Positions 38,500-47,013 of a stretch of 64,000 nucleotides of DNA are shown piece after piece. The notes beneath the pieces are model-generated. The model was not told where the DNA came from. It worked only from the letters and a program-made list of their open reading frames with translations, and did no database searches. Position 1 is the first letter of the stretch. The number at the start of each line of letters is the position of its first letter. The position numbers and the translations under genes were made by a program. The DNA is from Betaproteobacteria bacterium Ga0077540 (GTDB lineage Bacteria; Pseudomonadota; Gammaproteobacteria; Burkholderiales; Methylophilaceae): NCBI GenBank assembly GCA_001464125.1, contig LNEP01000012.1:62001-126000 (forward strand). The letters are read 5' to 3'.

Positions 38500-38641
38500 T
38501 TACCACTACTCAAACTATAAAATTCAAAACTTTGCAGTGCAGAAGAAGACACACGCGGTAAAAAAGTCGCAAATAGCAGATGCAAGTACAGCAAGGTTAT
38601 TTTATTGCTGCGTCACACTGTTATGCATGCAAAAGGTGAGT

Positions 38642-39670
38642 TTAATCGTCTTCACCACGCGCTGAAGGCATAATATCCGCCAACTGTTTCGCATTCGCAC
38701 GGATTTTTGCTTCAATTTCTGCCGCCACTTCTGGATGCTCACGCAAATACTCTTTAGCGTTTTCTTTGCCTTGGCCAATTTTCTCGCCATTGTAGCTATA
38801 CCAAGCACCAGCTTTTTCTACTAGTTTAATGTTGGCACCAAGCTCAATAATTTCACCAAAACGCGAAATACCTTCGCCGTACATAATGTCGAATTCTGCT
38901 TGTTTAAATGGTGGCGCCACTTTGTTCTTAATCACTTTGACACGTGTTTCAGAACCAGTCACTTCATCGCCTTTTTTAATCGCACCAGTGCGACGGATAT
39001 CTAAACGCACGGATGCGTAGAATTTAAGTGCATTACCACCAGTGGTGGTTTCAGGGTTACCAAACATCACACCAATCTTCATACGAATCTGGTTGATGAA
39101 AATCACCAAAGTATTGGTACGCTTGATATTGCCAGTCAATTTACGCAATGCTTGAGACATCAAACGTGCTTGTAAGCCCATGTGACTATCGCCCATCTCG
39201 CCTTCAATCTCAGCACGCGGTGTTAAAGCTGCCACAGAGTCAACCACAACAATATCCACAGAACCGGAACGCACTAGCATATCGGCAATTTCCAGCGCCT
39301 GCTCGCCTGTATCTGGCTGACTGATAAGCAAGTCAGGCACATTCACGCCCAACTTGGCTGCGTATTGTGGATCCAGCGCATGCTCAGCATCGATAAACGC
39401 TGCTACACCGCCCATTTTTTGCATTTCTGCAATGACAGATAGCGTGAGTGTGGTTTTACCTGAAGACTCCGGCCCATAGATTTCAACAATACGACCACGT
39501 GGCAAACCACCAATCCCCAATGCAATATCCAAGCCCAAAGAACCTGTTGAAACCGCTTGAATATCTTCCCCGATATCGGAATCACCCATGCGCATGATGG
39601 AGCCTTTGCCAAACTGCTTTTCAATCTGAGAAAGAGCGGCTGCGAGCGCTTTGCTTTTGTTGTCATCCAT
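38642..39670 (-). CDS. recA: recombinase RecA
   Basis: DNA strand-exchange protein and SOS co-protease; 342 residues. The N-terminal block [17 protein letters not shown], Walker [10 protein letters not shown], the second ATP motif [10 protein letters not shown], loop L2 with [22 protein letters not shown] and a C-terminal acidic end (SARGEDD) are all present (loop L2 is at about residues 193-214). The region upstream (195 bases) is shared with a divergent secreted-protein gene. I could not see a convincing CTGT-N8-ACAG LexA box in it. Confidence 0.98.
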   Translation of the reverse strand: MDDNKSKALAAALSQIEKQFGKGSIMRMGDSDIGEDIQAVSTGSLGLDIALGIGGLPRGRIVEIYGPESSGKTTLTLSVIAEMQKMGGVAAFIDAEHALDPQYAAKLGVNVPDLLISQPDTGEQALEIADMLVRSGSVDIVVVDSVAALTPRAEIEGEMGDSHMGLQARLMSQALRKLTGNIKRTNTLVIFINQIRMKIGVMFGNPETTTGGNALKFYASVRLDIRRTGAIKKGDEVTGSETRVKVIKNKVAPPFKQAEFDIMYGEGISRFGEIIELGANIKLVEKAGAWYSYNGEKIGQGKENAKEYLREHPEVAAEIEAKIRANAKQLADIMPSARGEDD

Positions 39671-39865
39671 GTGATTTTTGCCTTTATTTTAAACTACTTA
39701 AATTAACTGCTAATTATTTCATAAATTGCTATTTAAGGTAAGCAGAACCCACCTTTATGCATCGCTATTTAGTACTGCTTGTTAAAAACACTTAGCCTTG
39801 TAGACTTTTGCTACATCAGCACGTTTTGATGCTTAGGGAGCACCCTTTTAGGTATTGGAGGAGAT

Positions 39866-40201
39866 ATGAAAATTTTAAAAGTATTACTTACAACTTTAGC
39901 CATTGGCATGGCAAGCATTACTACCGCTAACGCGCATGATTCATTTCATCTTGGGATTAATCTAGGCGGTTATGGTTACGCGCCACCACCTGCAACGTAT
40001 TACTATCCTGGCCCAAGCACATATTTTTATGGTGGACCAGCTTACTATGGGCCACCACGTGTGATTCGTTACGCACCAGTGGTGCAATATAACCAATACC
40101 GTGGCGGTCACCATCATAGGCATCATGGTTGGGATAGAGGCGGCAGAGGCCGTGGTGATTGGGACCGTGGTCGCGGACATGGTCGCAGAGGACGCGATTA
40201 A
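39866..40201 (+). CDS. small secreted Gly/Tyr/His/Arg-rich protein
   Basis: A 111-residue exported protein. A clear signal peptide (MKILKVLLTTLAIGMASITT) ends at ANA, residue 23. The mature part starts with HDSFHLGINLGG, then a Tyr/Pro/Gly-rich stretch (about 30-75) and a C-terminal His/Arg/Gly/Asp-rich tail with HHHRHH and several RGR and WDRG repeats. A strong ribosome site (GGAGGAG) lies before the ATG. The low-complexity makeup suggests an envelope or metal-binding protein, similar to many short Gly/Tyr-rich proteobacterial proteins; no function is known. It faces away from recA. Confidence 0.85.
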   Translation: MKILKVLLTTLAIGMASITTANAHDSFHLGINLGGYGYAPPPATYYYPGPSTYFYGGPAYYGPPRVIRYAPVVQYNQYRGGHHHRHHGWDRGGRGRGDWDRGRGHGRRGRD

Positions 40202-40225
40202 GCAACTGTAAAAGTATGCGGCCTT

Positions 40226-40720
40226 TTAAATTGAAGCCTGAGTTAGCATTGCCATTAAGCCATGGAGCATATGTGCCGTGGCTTGATGGCGAATTTGCGT
40301 TCTATCTCCAGAAAACAACTGCGTAGATAGCTTCATGCGGCCATCTTGATGCGCCCAAGCAAAACAGACGGTTCCAACAGGCTTTTGCAATGTGCCCCCA
40401 GTTGGTCCGGCAATCCCTGTAATGCTACCTGCCATTGTTGCCTGGCTAAATTGCAGGGCGCCTTTTGCCATTTCTTCCGCAGTTTGTTCACTGACGGCGC
40501 CAAACCTATCCAGCGTTGTGGGAGATACACCAAGCATTTGCGTTTTGGATAAATTACTGTAGGTTACGAACCCGCGATCAAACCAAGCTGAACTGCCGGC
40601 AATGCTAGTAATCGAAGCAGCAACCATACCGCCTGTACAGGATTCTGCTAACGCAAGCACATCGCCATGCGCATGCAGTGCTTCACCCAACGTTTGAGCC
40701 AGCTTTTCTAATTCATCCAT
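40226..40720 (-). CDS. pncC: nicotinamide-nucleotide amidohydrolase (CinA C-terminal type)
   Basis: A 164-residue cytoplasmic enzyme that deamidates NMN to nicotinate mononucleotide in NAD recycling. The ATG at 40720 is chosen over a TTG at 40738 because the protein then starts at MDELEKLAQTLGEAL. Family motifs are LALAESCTGGMVAASITSIAG (catalytic Ser in ESCTGG), WFDRGFVTYSNLSK, VSEQTAEEMAKGA and ITGIAGPTGG. There is no N-terminal molybdopterin-like domain, so it is the short PncC form. It overlaps pgpA by 13 bases, the conserved pgpA-pncC order. Confidence 0.95.
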   Translation of the reverse strand: MDELEKLAQTLGEALHAHGDVLALAESCTGGMVAASITSIAGSSAWFDRGFVTYSNLSKTQMLGVSPTTLDRFGAVSEQTAEEMAKGALQFSQATMAGSITGIAGPTGGTLQKPVGTVCFAWAHQDGRMKLSTQLFSGDRTQIRHQATAHMLHGLMAMLTQASI

Positions 40721-41196
40721 AACATCAGTTGTATGCAAAGAATTGCATAGGCAGCCGCCAAAATGTCATCCAACATCACGCCTAGACCACCTTTCACCAT
40801 TGCATCGCATTGCCGAATGGGAAACGGTTTCCAGATATCGAATAATCGAAAAAGTAAAAATGCTGCGAGCCACCACAACCAGTTGGTCGGCGTGAAGACC
40901 AGCACTAGCATCATCGCTACTATTTCATCCCAGACTATCGCTCCGTGGTCACTGACGCCCAACGCCACACCTGTATAATGGCAGACATACACACCCAAGC
41001 AAAATAAGGCAGCAATCAGAACTAACTGCTGCTGAACACTGAACACCATGGCTAATGCAGCCAGCGGCAAGGCAACTAGCGTGCCGAAAGTACCTGGCGC
41101 TTTTGGCATCAGTCCAGCACCAAAACCCAAGCTGAGTAAATGTGCAGGATGTGATAACAGCAACTTAAATGTGGGTGGATTAGCCAAAATGGTCAT
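40708..41196 (-). CDS. pgpA: phosphatidylglycerophosphatase A
   Basis: Inner-membrane phosphatase that forms phosphatidylglycerol. The 162-residue protein has GFGAGLMPKAPGTFGTLVALP near the start and DHGAIVWDEIVAMMLVLVF in the middle, the two conserved acidic blocks of the family. MVKGGLGVMLDDILAAAYA closes it. Four hydrophobic helices are visible. It overlaps thiL by 17 bases upstream and pncC downstream, in the usual thiL-pgpA-pncC order, so all three are translationally linked. Confidence 0.95.
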   Translation of the reverse strand: MTILANPPTFKLLLSHPAHLLSLGFGAGLMPKAPGTFGTLVALPLAALAMVFSVQQQLVLIAALFCLGVYVCHYTGVALGVSDHGAIVWDEIVAMMLVLVFTPTNWLWWLAAFLLFRLFDIWKPFPIRQCDAMVKGGLGVMLDDILAAAYAILCIQLMLWMN

Positions 41197-42133
41197 ACCC
41201 TTCAGCTGCTAACGATAATAGATTATTTTGATAGTGAACGTGCAAGTCGGCGCCATCAGTAATGTGCCCAATGCGTGTGAGAGGCAACCCTAACGACTTG
41301 CTGATACCTTGAATTTGCATATACTGACTTGAGGGTGCTGTAAAGCAAAGTTCATAGTCATCGCCACCTGCAAGCACCGCCTGCTGCATGATTGGCAAAT
41401 CCAAAGCTGCTGATACAAACGGTAAGCACGGAATTGCTTCCAAATCCAATGCAGCGCCTACACCAGATGCACGCAGCATATGGCCCAAATCCCCCAATAA
41501 TCCATCTGAGATATCAATACAGCTATTTGCCACACCTAACAGTGCCAAGCCAAGCGCTAATCGTGGTTGAGGATGATGTAATGCCCACATACAAACCGAA
41601 GCAACATCCTTTGGGAGCATAGTCTTTTCCTGAAGATGCGCTAATCCAAGTGCCGCACTGCCTATAAAGCCACTGACCCAAATATCGTCACCCACTTGCG
41701 CACCGCTTCTTAGTAGCGATTTGCCAACTGGGACTTCTCCCATAATTTGCACAGCAATATTCAACGGTCCGCGCGTAGTGTCTCCGCCTATCAAATCAAT
41801 ACCAAACTTTTCAGCACAGGCAAAAAAGCCATCAGCAAATGCTGACAGCCATTGGTGATTTTGCTCGGGCAACGCAATGGCCAGCGTCATCCATTTTGGT
41901 TGGGCACCCATCGCAGCTAAATCGGACACATTCACCGCAAGTGATTTCCAGCCTATATCTTCAGGCGGACAATCTGCATAAAAGTGAGTGCCCACTACCG
42001 ACATATCTGTTGAAATAGCAAGCTGGTATCCGGGAGAAACGCGAATGAGTGCTGCGTCATCGCCAACCCCTAAATCTGCATTTGGCGTGGGCTTAGTAAA
42101 GTATTTTGCAATTAAATCAAACTCTGCACGCAT
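41180..42133 (-). CDS. thiL: thiamine-monophosphate kinase
   Basis: Makes thiamine diphosphate, the active cofactor, from thiamine monophosphate and ATP. The correct start is the ATG at 42133, giving 317 residues that begin MRAEFDLIAKYF; the long open frame to 42310 is an artefact over the VanZ gene. Motifs: GVGDDAALI with the metal-binding Asp pair, STDMSVVGTHF, AVNVSDLAAMGA, GGDTTRGP, SDGLLGDLGHM and GGDDYELCF. The start overlaps the VanZ stop by one base (TGATG). In many relatives it follows nusB, but nusB is 40 kb away here. Confidence 0.96.
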   Translation of the reverse strand: MRAEFDLIAKYFTKPTPNADLGVGDDAALIRVSPGYQLAISTDMSVVGTHFYADCPPEDIGWKSLAVNVSDLAAMGAQPKWMTLAIALPEQNHQWLSAFADGFFACAEKFGIDLIGGDTTRGPLNIAVQIMGEVPVGKSLLRSGAQVGDDIWVSGFIGSAALGLAHLQEKTMLPKDVASVCMWALHHPQPRLALGLALLGVANSCIDISDGLLGDLGHMLRASGVGAALDLEAIPCLPFVSAALDLPIMQQAVLAGGDDYELCFTAPSSQYMQIQGISKSLGLPLTRIGHITDGADLHVHYQNNLLSLAAEGYDHFG

Positions 42134-42516
42134 CACACACAAGCTTTTTGATTGGATTGCGTTGCAATCCATTTGTATAAGATAAGCACTAACAAGACTC
42201 CAGCAACATCTGCAACCCAGTCTCCAACACTTGGCATGCGTGTTTGCGTGAAGGCGGCTTGTAACCATTCCACCAAAGCACCGCAAATGATCAGCAAAGC
42301 GGCCATCCATCTTTTTACTTTTGGATACGCAATAAAAGCCAGGCCAGCGAGCACCATAAATATTACAAGGTGTTGTACTTTATCCCAATGAGGCCAACCA
42401 CCACGTCTTGGGGGCAACTCTATTAACATGGCGTAAATCACCACCGCTAGAAAGCCCCAAAAGATGAATGGCATGATGGCCAACAATCGTTGTTTAAGAG
42501 ATAATTTTTTTAACAT
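42133..42516 (-). CDS. VanZ-like small membrane protein
   Basis: A 127-residue inner-membrane protein with about four hydrophobic helices (IMPFIFWGFLAVVIYAMLI, VQHLVIFMVLAGLAFIAY, AALLIICGALVEWLQAAF, VADVAGVLLVLILYKWI). The motifs HWDKVQHLVIF and EWLQ...RMPSVGDWVADVAG are the VanZ family pattern. The ATG at 42516 is preferred to a TTG at 42531. Family members occur beside envelope and polysaccharide genes; some affect teicoplanin resistance, but that role is not implied here. It is coupled to thiL by a one-base overlap. Confidence 0.88.
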   Translation of the reverse strand: MLKKLSLKQRLLAIMPFIFWGFLAVVIYAMLIELPPRRGGWPHWDKVQHLVIFMVLAGLAFIAYPKVKRWMAALLIICGALVEWLQAAFTQTRMPSVGDWVADVAGVLLVLILYKWIATQSNQKACV

Positions 42517-42536
42517 TCTGATTAATAACAAATAGG

Positions 42537-43139
42537 TTATGTAGGTTTTATTGCTGACTTTGGTCGAAACGCTTTGACAACTTCAGGATGTGTTTCCAAA
42601 TAAGGCATTGGCAAGTTGGGGGTAGCCAACAAATCCAAACAGTAAGGTACCGCAGCAAAAATACCATGTACCAATACATTGCCACTTTCATCTTTCAAAC
42701 CCTCTAGGGTTTCTTGAATTGCTTTGGGCTGACCAGGCAAATTAATGATGAGACATTGTTTGCGAATGACAGCTACCTGCCTGGACAATATTGCTGTTGG
42801 CACAAATTGCAAACTAATTTGGCGCATCTGCTCGCCAAAGCCAGGCATTTCTTTATCGGCCACCGCGAGCGTAGCTTCTGGCGTGACATCACGCAATGCA
42901 GGGCCGGTGCCACCTGTGGTCAAAATAAGCGAACAGCCCTCGCTGTCCACCAAATCAATCAGTGTGTGTTCTATTTCTTCTTGATCGTCAGGAATTAAGC
43001 GCGCTACCAATTCAAACGGGGTGACAAGCGCTTGCTTTAACCATATTTGCAAACTTGGGATTCCTTTGTCTTCGTAAACGCCTTGAGAGGCACGATCGCT
43101 GATTGAAACCAAGCCAATTTTAATGAATTGTTTTACCAT
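42537..43139 (-). CDS. mog: molybdopterin adenylyltransferase
   Basis: Enzyme that adenylates molybdopterin before molybdenum insertion; 200 residues. The N-terminal strand IKIGLVSISDRASQGVYEDKG is typical of MogA. LILTTGGTGPALRDVTPEAT is the substrate-binding loop, and LIINLPGQPKAIQETL closes the fold (longer blocks are listed only in part). It indicates that molybdoenzymes are present in this organism. It is the first gene of a minus-strand run that continues with vanZ-like, thiL, pgpA and pncC. The PDZ gene is divergent from it, 61 bases away. Confidence 0.93.
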   Translation of the reverse strand: MVKQFIKIGLVSISDRASQGVYEDKGIPSLQIWLKQALVTPFELVARLIPDDQEEIEHTLIDLVDSEGCSLILTTGGTGPALRDVTPEATLAVADKEMPGFGEQMRQISLQFVPTAILSRQVAVIRKQCLIINLPGQPKAIQETLEGLKDESGNVLVHGIFAAVPYCLDLLATPNLPMPYLETHPEVVKAFRPKSAIKPT

Positions 43140-43200
43140 TTTACTGTCACAATAATCACATGAAACGAAATGATATCACCTTCGACCTATAAGGAAATTT

Positions 43201-44034
43201 ATGCGCAACAATTCTGGCATCCAGCACTCAAACAACTTCGTATCCGCGCACTCGAATCGGCAAGCTAAAGCAGTCACTTTTCCCAAACAACAAGCACTAT
43301 ATAAAAAATGGATGTTGCTCATTTCATTTACTGTGTTTGCGCTGATGTTGAGTACACTGGTGTCTGCAGATGAAAACTTATATACAAAACACTACAAAGC
43401 ACAGAATGCGAGTGGTTTGACATCATCTCAAAACAACCCTGATACCAAAATGTATGTCAGTAATCACAAAGAAGATGACAATATCAGCATGCTGGAGAAC
43501 GGCTATGACATGATGGGAAGCAGTGGTTTTGAAGGTGGCGATGTTCCAGCTGACTTGGCGTTGGCACACGGCAAGGCAATTAAGGCTGATGTTGTGTTGG
43601 TATACAGCAAATATGGCTCAGCCAAATCGGCCAGCTCGAAAATGGAAATGATTCGCGAGGCAGCCAAAACAGGCAAAGAGCTCACAGAAAAAGACATGGC
43701 CGATGAACCTACCGTATATAAGTATTACGCTAGTTACTGGGCTAAGTTACCGACCCCAATATTAGGGGTGCATGTGATTAAACTGGTGCCTAAAAGTAAC
43801 GACCCTAGTGCCAATGCCGAAATTCCCGGATTACAGCTATTAGCAGTCATTAAAGACTCGCCAGCTGCAAAAGCTGGGCTTGTCCGAGGCGATCGCTTAC
43901 TAACACTTAACAACAAGCCATTGGAGAAACCAGAAGATTTAACTTCTGCTGTTCGCCAACTGAAAGGTCAAATCGTGGACATTCAGTATCTGCGCGCAGA
44001 TGTTGAAGAGACTACAAAAGTACAGCTGAATTAA
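43201..44034 (+). CDS. membrane-anchored PDZ-domain protein
   Basis: A 277-residue protein whose start is supported by AAGGA six bases upstream. About 35 polar residues precede a single hydrophobic segment (WMLLISFTVFALMLSTLVSA, 37-56), a signal anchor or late signal peptide. The periplasmic part has a block with GYDMMGSSGFEGGDVPADLA and ADVVLVYSKYG (about 100-140), a pattern seen in other exported proteins of unknown role. A PDZ domain (about 190-275) follows with DSPAAKAGLVRGDRLLTLN. No protease domain is attached. A terminator lies 16 bases after the stop. Ligands are unknown. Confidence 0.82.
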   Translation: MRNNSGIQHSNNFVSAHSNRQAKAVTFPKQQALYKKWMLLISFTVFALMLSTLVSADENLYTKHYKAQNASGLTSSQNNPDTKMYVSNHKEDDNISMLENGYDMMGSSGFEGGDVPADLALAHGKAIKADVVLVYSKYGSAKSASSKMEMIREAAKTGKELTEKDMADEPTVYKYYASYWAKLPTPILGVHVIKLVPKSNDPSANAEIPGLQLLAVIKDSPAAKAGLVRGDRLLTLNNKPLEKPEDLTSAVRQLKGQIVDIQYLRADVEETTKVQLN

Positions 44035-44050
44035 GTTGCAACAAGCATAC

Positions 44051-44077
44051 AAGCCACTCTTCTTGAGTGGCTTTTTT
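44051..44077 (+). terminator. intrinsic terminator after the PDZ gene
   Basis: A nine-base-pair stem AAGCCACTC/GAGTGGCTT (44051-44059 and 44065-44073) around a TTCTT loop, with the T-run continuing to 44077. It ends the 43201 transcript. Confidence 0.88.
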
Positions 44078-44128
44078 ATGCCCAACTTGTGTTAAGCTGT
44101 TGGCAGACTCAGTAAAAATCGAACAAAA

Positions 44129-46126
44129 ATGTATCTACCAATATTCAAAACTTATCAAACCAAACAACCACTTACGCAACACCACACTGTTGCATTTCTC
44201 ACCGCATTAATAGAGGCCATTCGCCCTAAAAATGCCAGTGACATTGAAGAGGCAACGCACTCGATCCAAGCACTTTGTTTTACATTAAGCCAATGTGAAG
44301 AATATGCAACGCTATTGCGAAATGCAATCCTTAGTCTGATTCAAGAAAAAAAATCAGTATCGCTACTTGCAGACTCTGGGATTCAAACCAACCATGGTTT
44401 CTTTGCAGAATTGTTCAGGCGTGTTTCGCACCGCATATTGCCAGATGTAGTGGATGAGCAATATTTAAAAGATGTGTTTGGCATATTGTTTAACCAAACC
44501 AGCGACAGCGAATGGGTGTGTGGTGTTGAAGATCAAGTTTGGGCAGATTTATTCGCTACTTTGCAGTTTCATCAAGCCGATAACACCCTTAAGACAAAAG
44601 CTAAAAAGCAGCTAATTGATGCAATACAAGTATTGTCTTATCGCTTATCAGCATCTGGTCTCGAGCCTGATTTAATCAAGCACCATGAAGACTTGGAAGA
44701 CTACGCATCGCCATTTATTACGCAGAATGTGGAGCTGCTGAAATTTTTGTCAGACCACAACATTACACAAACAGACATTAACCATATCCATGTGATGCTA
44801 GACCAATGTCAGTTAGTGACAGAAAAGGTAAGAAAAAGCTGTGAACACACGGGAACCAGCATTCAACTAACTTCGCTTACACAGCGTATTCATCAGCAAA
44901 TCATACGTTTAAAGCTATTGTTTAACATTTTGACAGATGTGGTTGGCATGCAGCCAATCGCTGAGACTCCCGCGGTTTCTGCTACAAACTTCGCTAACAA
45001 AGTGGTGCCTATATTTAAATCTCTGGTAGAGGCAGAATGCGAAAAGAACAGCATATCAAGTCATTGGCGACAAAATATGGAGTTGATGGCGTTACGGGTG
45101 ACTGAGAACGCTGGCCGCACAGGTGAACATTATATTGCTGAAAACAGAACGCAATATTTTGCGCTTTTACGCTCTGCGATGGGCGCCGGCCTCATCATCA
45201 CTTGCATGGCGATTATTAAAATTTTTATCACAGGCGCACATTTGCCTGCGCTCACCGAAACCATTCTCATCAGCCTAAACTATGGCCTAGGGTTCGTGAT
45301 TATTCATATCCTACACTTTACTGTGGCGACCAAACAACCAGCGATGACGGCCGCCACCATTGCTTCATCTATTGGAGAAAATGGAAGTAAAATCAAGAGC
45401 TTGGATAAGCTTGTCAAAATTGTCTCGCAAACCACTAGTAGCCAAACCAGTGCCGTGTTGGGTAACGTGATGGTGATTATTCCTTGCGCCTTTTTGGTAG
45501 ACTTGGCAGTGCAATATTTTACAGGCCACCATTTCATTACTACAGACAAAGCACAGATGCTATTAAAATCGAATGATCCATTTCAAAGTGGTGCTGTGTT
45601 CTATGGTGCAGTTGCAGGCGTTTGTTTGTTTCTAGCTGGTTTAATTGCTGGCTTTCATGACAACTTATCTGCCTTTAACAAAATACCAGAGCGCCTCAAC
45701 GCGTTACCATGGCTTAAAAAATGCTTGGGCGAGAGTCGCTTACAAAGAATCGCAGATTACATTAAAGACAATCTAGGTGCACTGGCCGGAAACTTCTATT
45801 TTGGCTGTATGTTAGGGGTGACATCAGGGCTTGGCGTGATGCTAGGATTACCGCTAGACATTCGCCATGTCACATTTGTATCGGCTTTTTCAAGCTTTTC
45901 GATTGCCGCTTTAGATTACGATATATCTAATTATGTTTGGATTGCAGCATTACTTGGCGTCGTATTTGTGGCTACCGCCAATTTGCTGACGAGCTTTTTT
46001 CTAGCTTTATATGTGGCGATGAAATCTAGAAAAGTACGATTTGAACAATGGCGCATTTTTACCAAAACGTTGTTTTCCCGTTTAAATCGACACCCAGATG
46101 AGTTCTTTCTGCCACCTAAAGACTAG
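44129..46126 (+). CDS. membrane protein of the 'site-specific recombinase' (Gcr) family
   Basis: A 665-residue protein of the family that databases call site-specific recombinase after the gonococcal Gcr protein. The N-terminal 340 residues are helical and soluble-looking. The C-terminal half has six or more hydrophobic helices, for example LIITCMAIIKIFITGAHLPA, LNYGLGFVIIHILHFTV, AVLGNVMVIIPCAFLVDLAV, AVFYGAVAGVCLFLAGLIAG and WIAALLGVVFVATANLLTS. No tyrosine or serine recombinase catalytic residues are visible. It is probably an inner-membrane protein, and a DNA recombination role is unproven. It shares its last four bases with the TusA-like gene stop. Confidence 0.82.
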   Translation: MYLPIFKTYQTKQPLTQHHTVAFLTALIEAIRPKNASDIEEATHSIQALCFTLSQCEEYATLLRNAILSLIQEKKSVSLLADSGIQTNHGFFAELFRRVSHRILPDVVDEQYLKDVFGILFNQTSDSEWVCGVEDQVWADLFATLQFHQADNTLKTKAKKQLIDAIQVLSYRLSASGLEPDLIKHHEDLEDYASPFITQNVELLKFLSDHNITQTDINHIHVMLDQCQLVTEKVRKSCEHTGTSIQLTSLTQRIHQQIIRLKLLFNILTDVVGMQPIAETPAVSATNFANKVVPIFKSLVEAECEKNSISSHWRQNMELMALRVTENAGRTGEHYIAENRTQYFALLRSAMGAGLIITCMAIIKIFITGAHLPALTETILISLNYGLGFVIIHILHFTVATKQPAMTAATIASSIGENGSKIKSLDKLVKIVSQTTSSQTSAVLGNVMVIIPCAFLVDLAVQYFTGHHFITTDKAQMLLKSNDPFQSGAVFYGAVAGVCLFLAGLIAGFHDNLSAFNKIPERLNALPWLKKCLGESRLQRIADYIKDNLGALAGNFYFGCMLGVTSGLGVMLGLPLDIRHVTFVSAFSSFSIAALDYDISNYVWIAALLGVVFVATANLLTSFFLALYVAMKSRKVRFEQWRIFTKTLFSRLNRHPDEFFLPPKD

Positions 46127-46404
46127 GGCTCAATGTGGCACAAATGAATGTGCCATACATCGTTTAAAACACTAAAGTTTTTAATCATGATGATGAACTG
46201 ATTATCTTCTTTAGAGAGACTCATCAGTTCAAATGGGTTGTTTGAAACCAGCGTTTTGATATTTTGCACGGCCGATTCACGCTCAACCGTGACCTTTAGC
46301 ACATCATTTGCGCTTAACAAATCCAATGTTTCTTTGGTTCTAATCATCGGTACTGGGCTCTCGGCATCACCCAAATTAAGTTGTGCTTGATACATCATTT
46401 CCAT
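46123..46404 (-). CDS. TusA-like protein lacking the catalytic cysteine
   Basis: A 93-residue protein. AAGGGG six bases upstream of the ATG at 46404 supports this start. The sequence LNLGDAESPVPMIRTKETLD is laid out like the TusA/SirA sulfurtransferase start, where the family has a CP pair; here the catalytic Cys is a Ser. The following DLLSANDVLKVTVERESAVQNI and FIIMIKN fit the two-layer TusA fold. Sulfur transfer through that site seems impossible; two other Cys are absent from that region. It overlaps darP by 29 bases and shares a CTAG stop with the converging membrane-protein gene. Confidence 0.75.
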   Translation of the reverse strand: MEMMYQAQLNLGDAESPVPMIRTKETLDLLSANDVLKVTVERESAVQNIKTLVSNNPFELMSLSKEDNQFIIMIKNFSVLNDVWHIHLCHIEP

Positions 46405-46927
46405 CGATTTCCCCTTCTACTTCTGTTTCTTTTGATTCCACAATTTCTCTAATCAACTTAAACAACTCACGGCTACTTTTAGGTGGTTTGTTCGCGGCCT
46501 CTTCGCGCTGCACATTGCGAATCAACGTGCGTAATTGTTGACTGTCCGCTTGCGGATAACGCATTAAAAATTCTGACACGGCCTGTGCATCTGATAGCAG
46601 GCGTGTACGCCAACGCTCCATGCCATGAAAACGCGCATTTTCCTCATTATGCTTACCTTCCCAACGTTGTAACTGATCCACAATAGGGGCAGGATCGATA
46701 TCCCGCATAAGCCGTCCCAAGTACTGCATTTGGCGACGAATCGCACCATTAGCTGTAATGCGCTTAGCTTCTATCACCGCTTCAAATAGCGCCTCTGGCA
46801 AATTTAGCTTCAACAACTTATCTTTAGGCAAATCCACCAGCTTTTTGCCAATGGCTTGCATAGCATCAGCTTCAGCCTTAAGCTTTGTTTTGCTGATGAT
46901 GGGAATAGAATCTTCTTTATCTTGCAT
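46376..46927 (-). CDS. darP: ribosome maturation factor DarP (YjgA, DUF615)
   Basis: A 183-residue helical protein from the ATG at 46927. It has the family blocks SKTKLKAEADAMQAIGKKLV, LPEALFEAVIEAKRITANGA, RRQMQYLGRLMRDID and FLMRYPQADSQQLRTLIRN. In E. coli DarP helps late maturation of the 50S ribosomal subunit. The C-terminal tail is acidic and overlaps the next gene by 29 bases. It is divergent from pmbA, 86 bases away, a conserved pairing in Proteobacteria. Confidence 0.93.
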   Translation of the reverse strand: MQDKEDSIPIISKTKLKAEADAMQAIGKKLVDLPKDKLLKLNLPEALFEAVIEAKRITANGAIRRQMQYLGRLMRDIDPAPIVDQLQRWEGKHNEENARFHGMERWRTRLLSDAQAVSEFLMRYPQADSQQLRTLIRNVQREEAANKPPKSSRELFKLIREIVESKETEVEGEIDGNDVSSTT

Positions 46928-47013
46928 GAATTTCAATCAACTGCGGCATCAAATATGCCAATCACGGTATGATAACAGTTTTACCATCATCATTTAACCC
47001 TTAAAGACTGCAC

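Noticed and set aside
39671-39865. LexA box upstream of recA
   Set aside because: No CTGT-N8-ACAG or close variant could be found by reading either strand.
42134-42310. 59 extra residues at the start of thiL
   Set aside because: They lie over the VanZ-like gene in another frame, and ThiL proteins begin at the MRAEFDL position.
44129-46126. Mobile element suggested by the name site-specific recombinase
   Set aside because: The protein looks like a membrane protein without catalytic motifs, and no element ends or cargo surround it.
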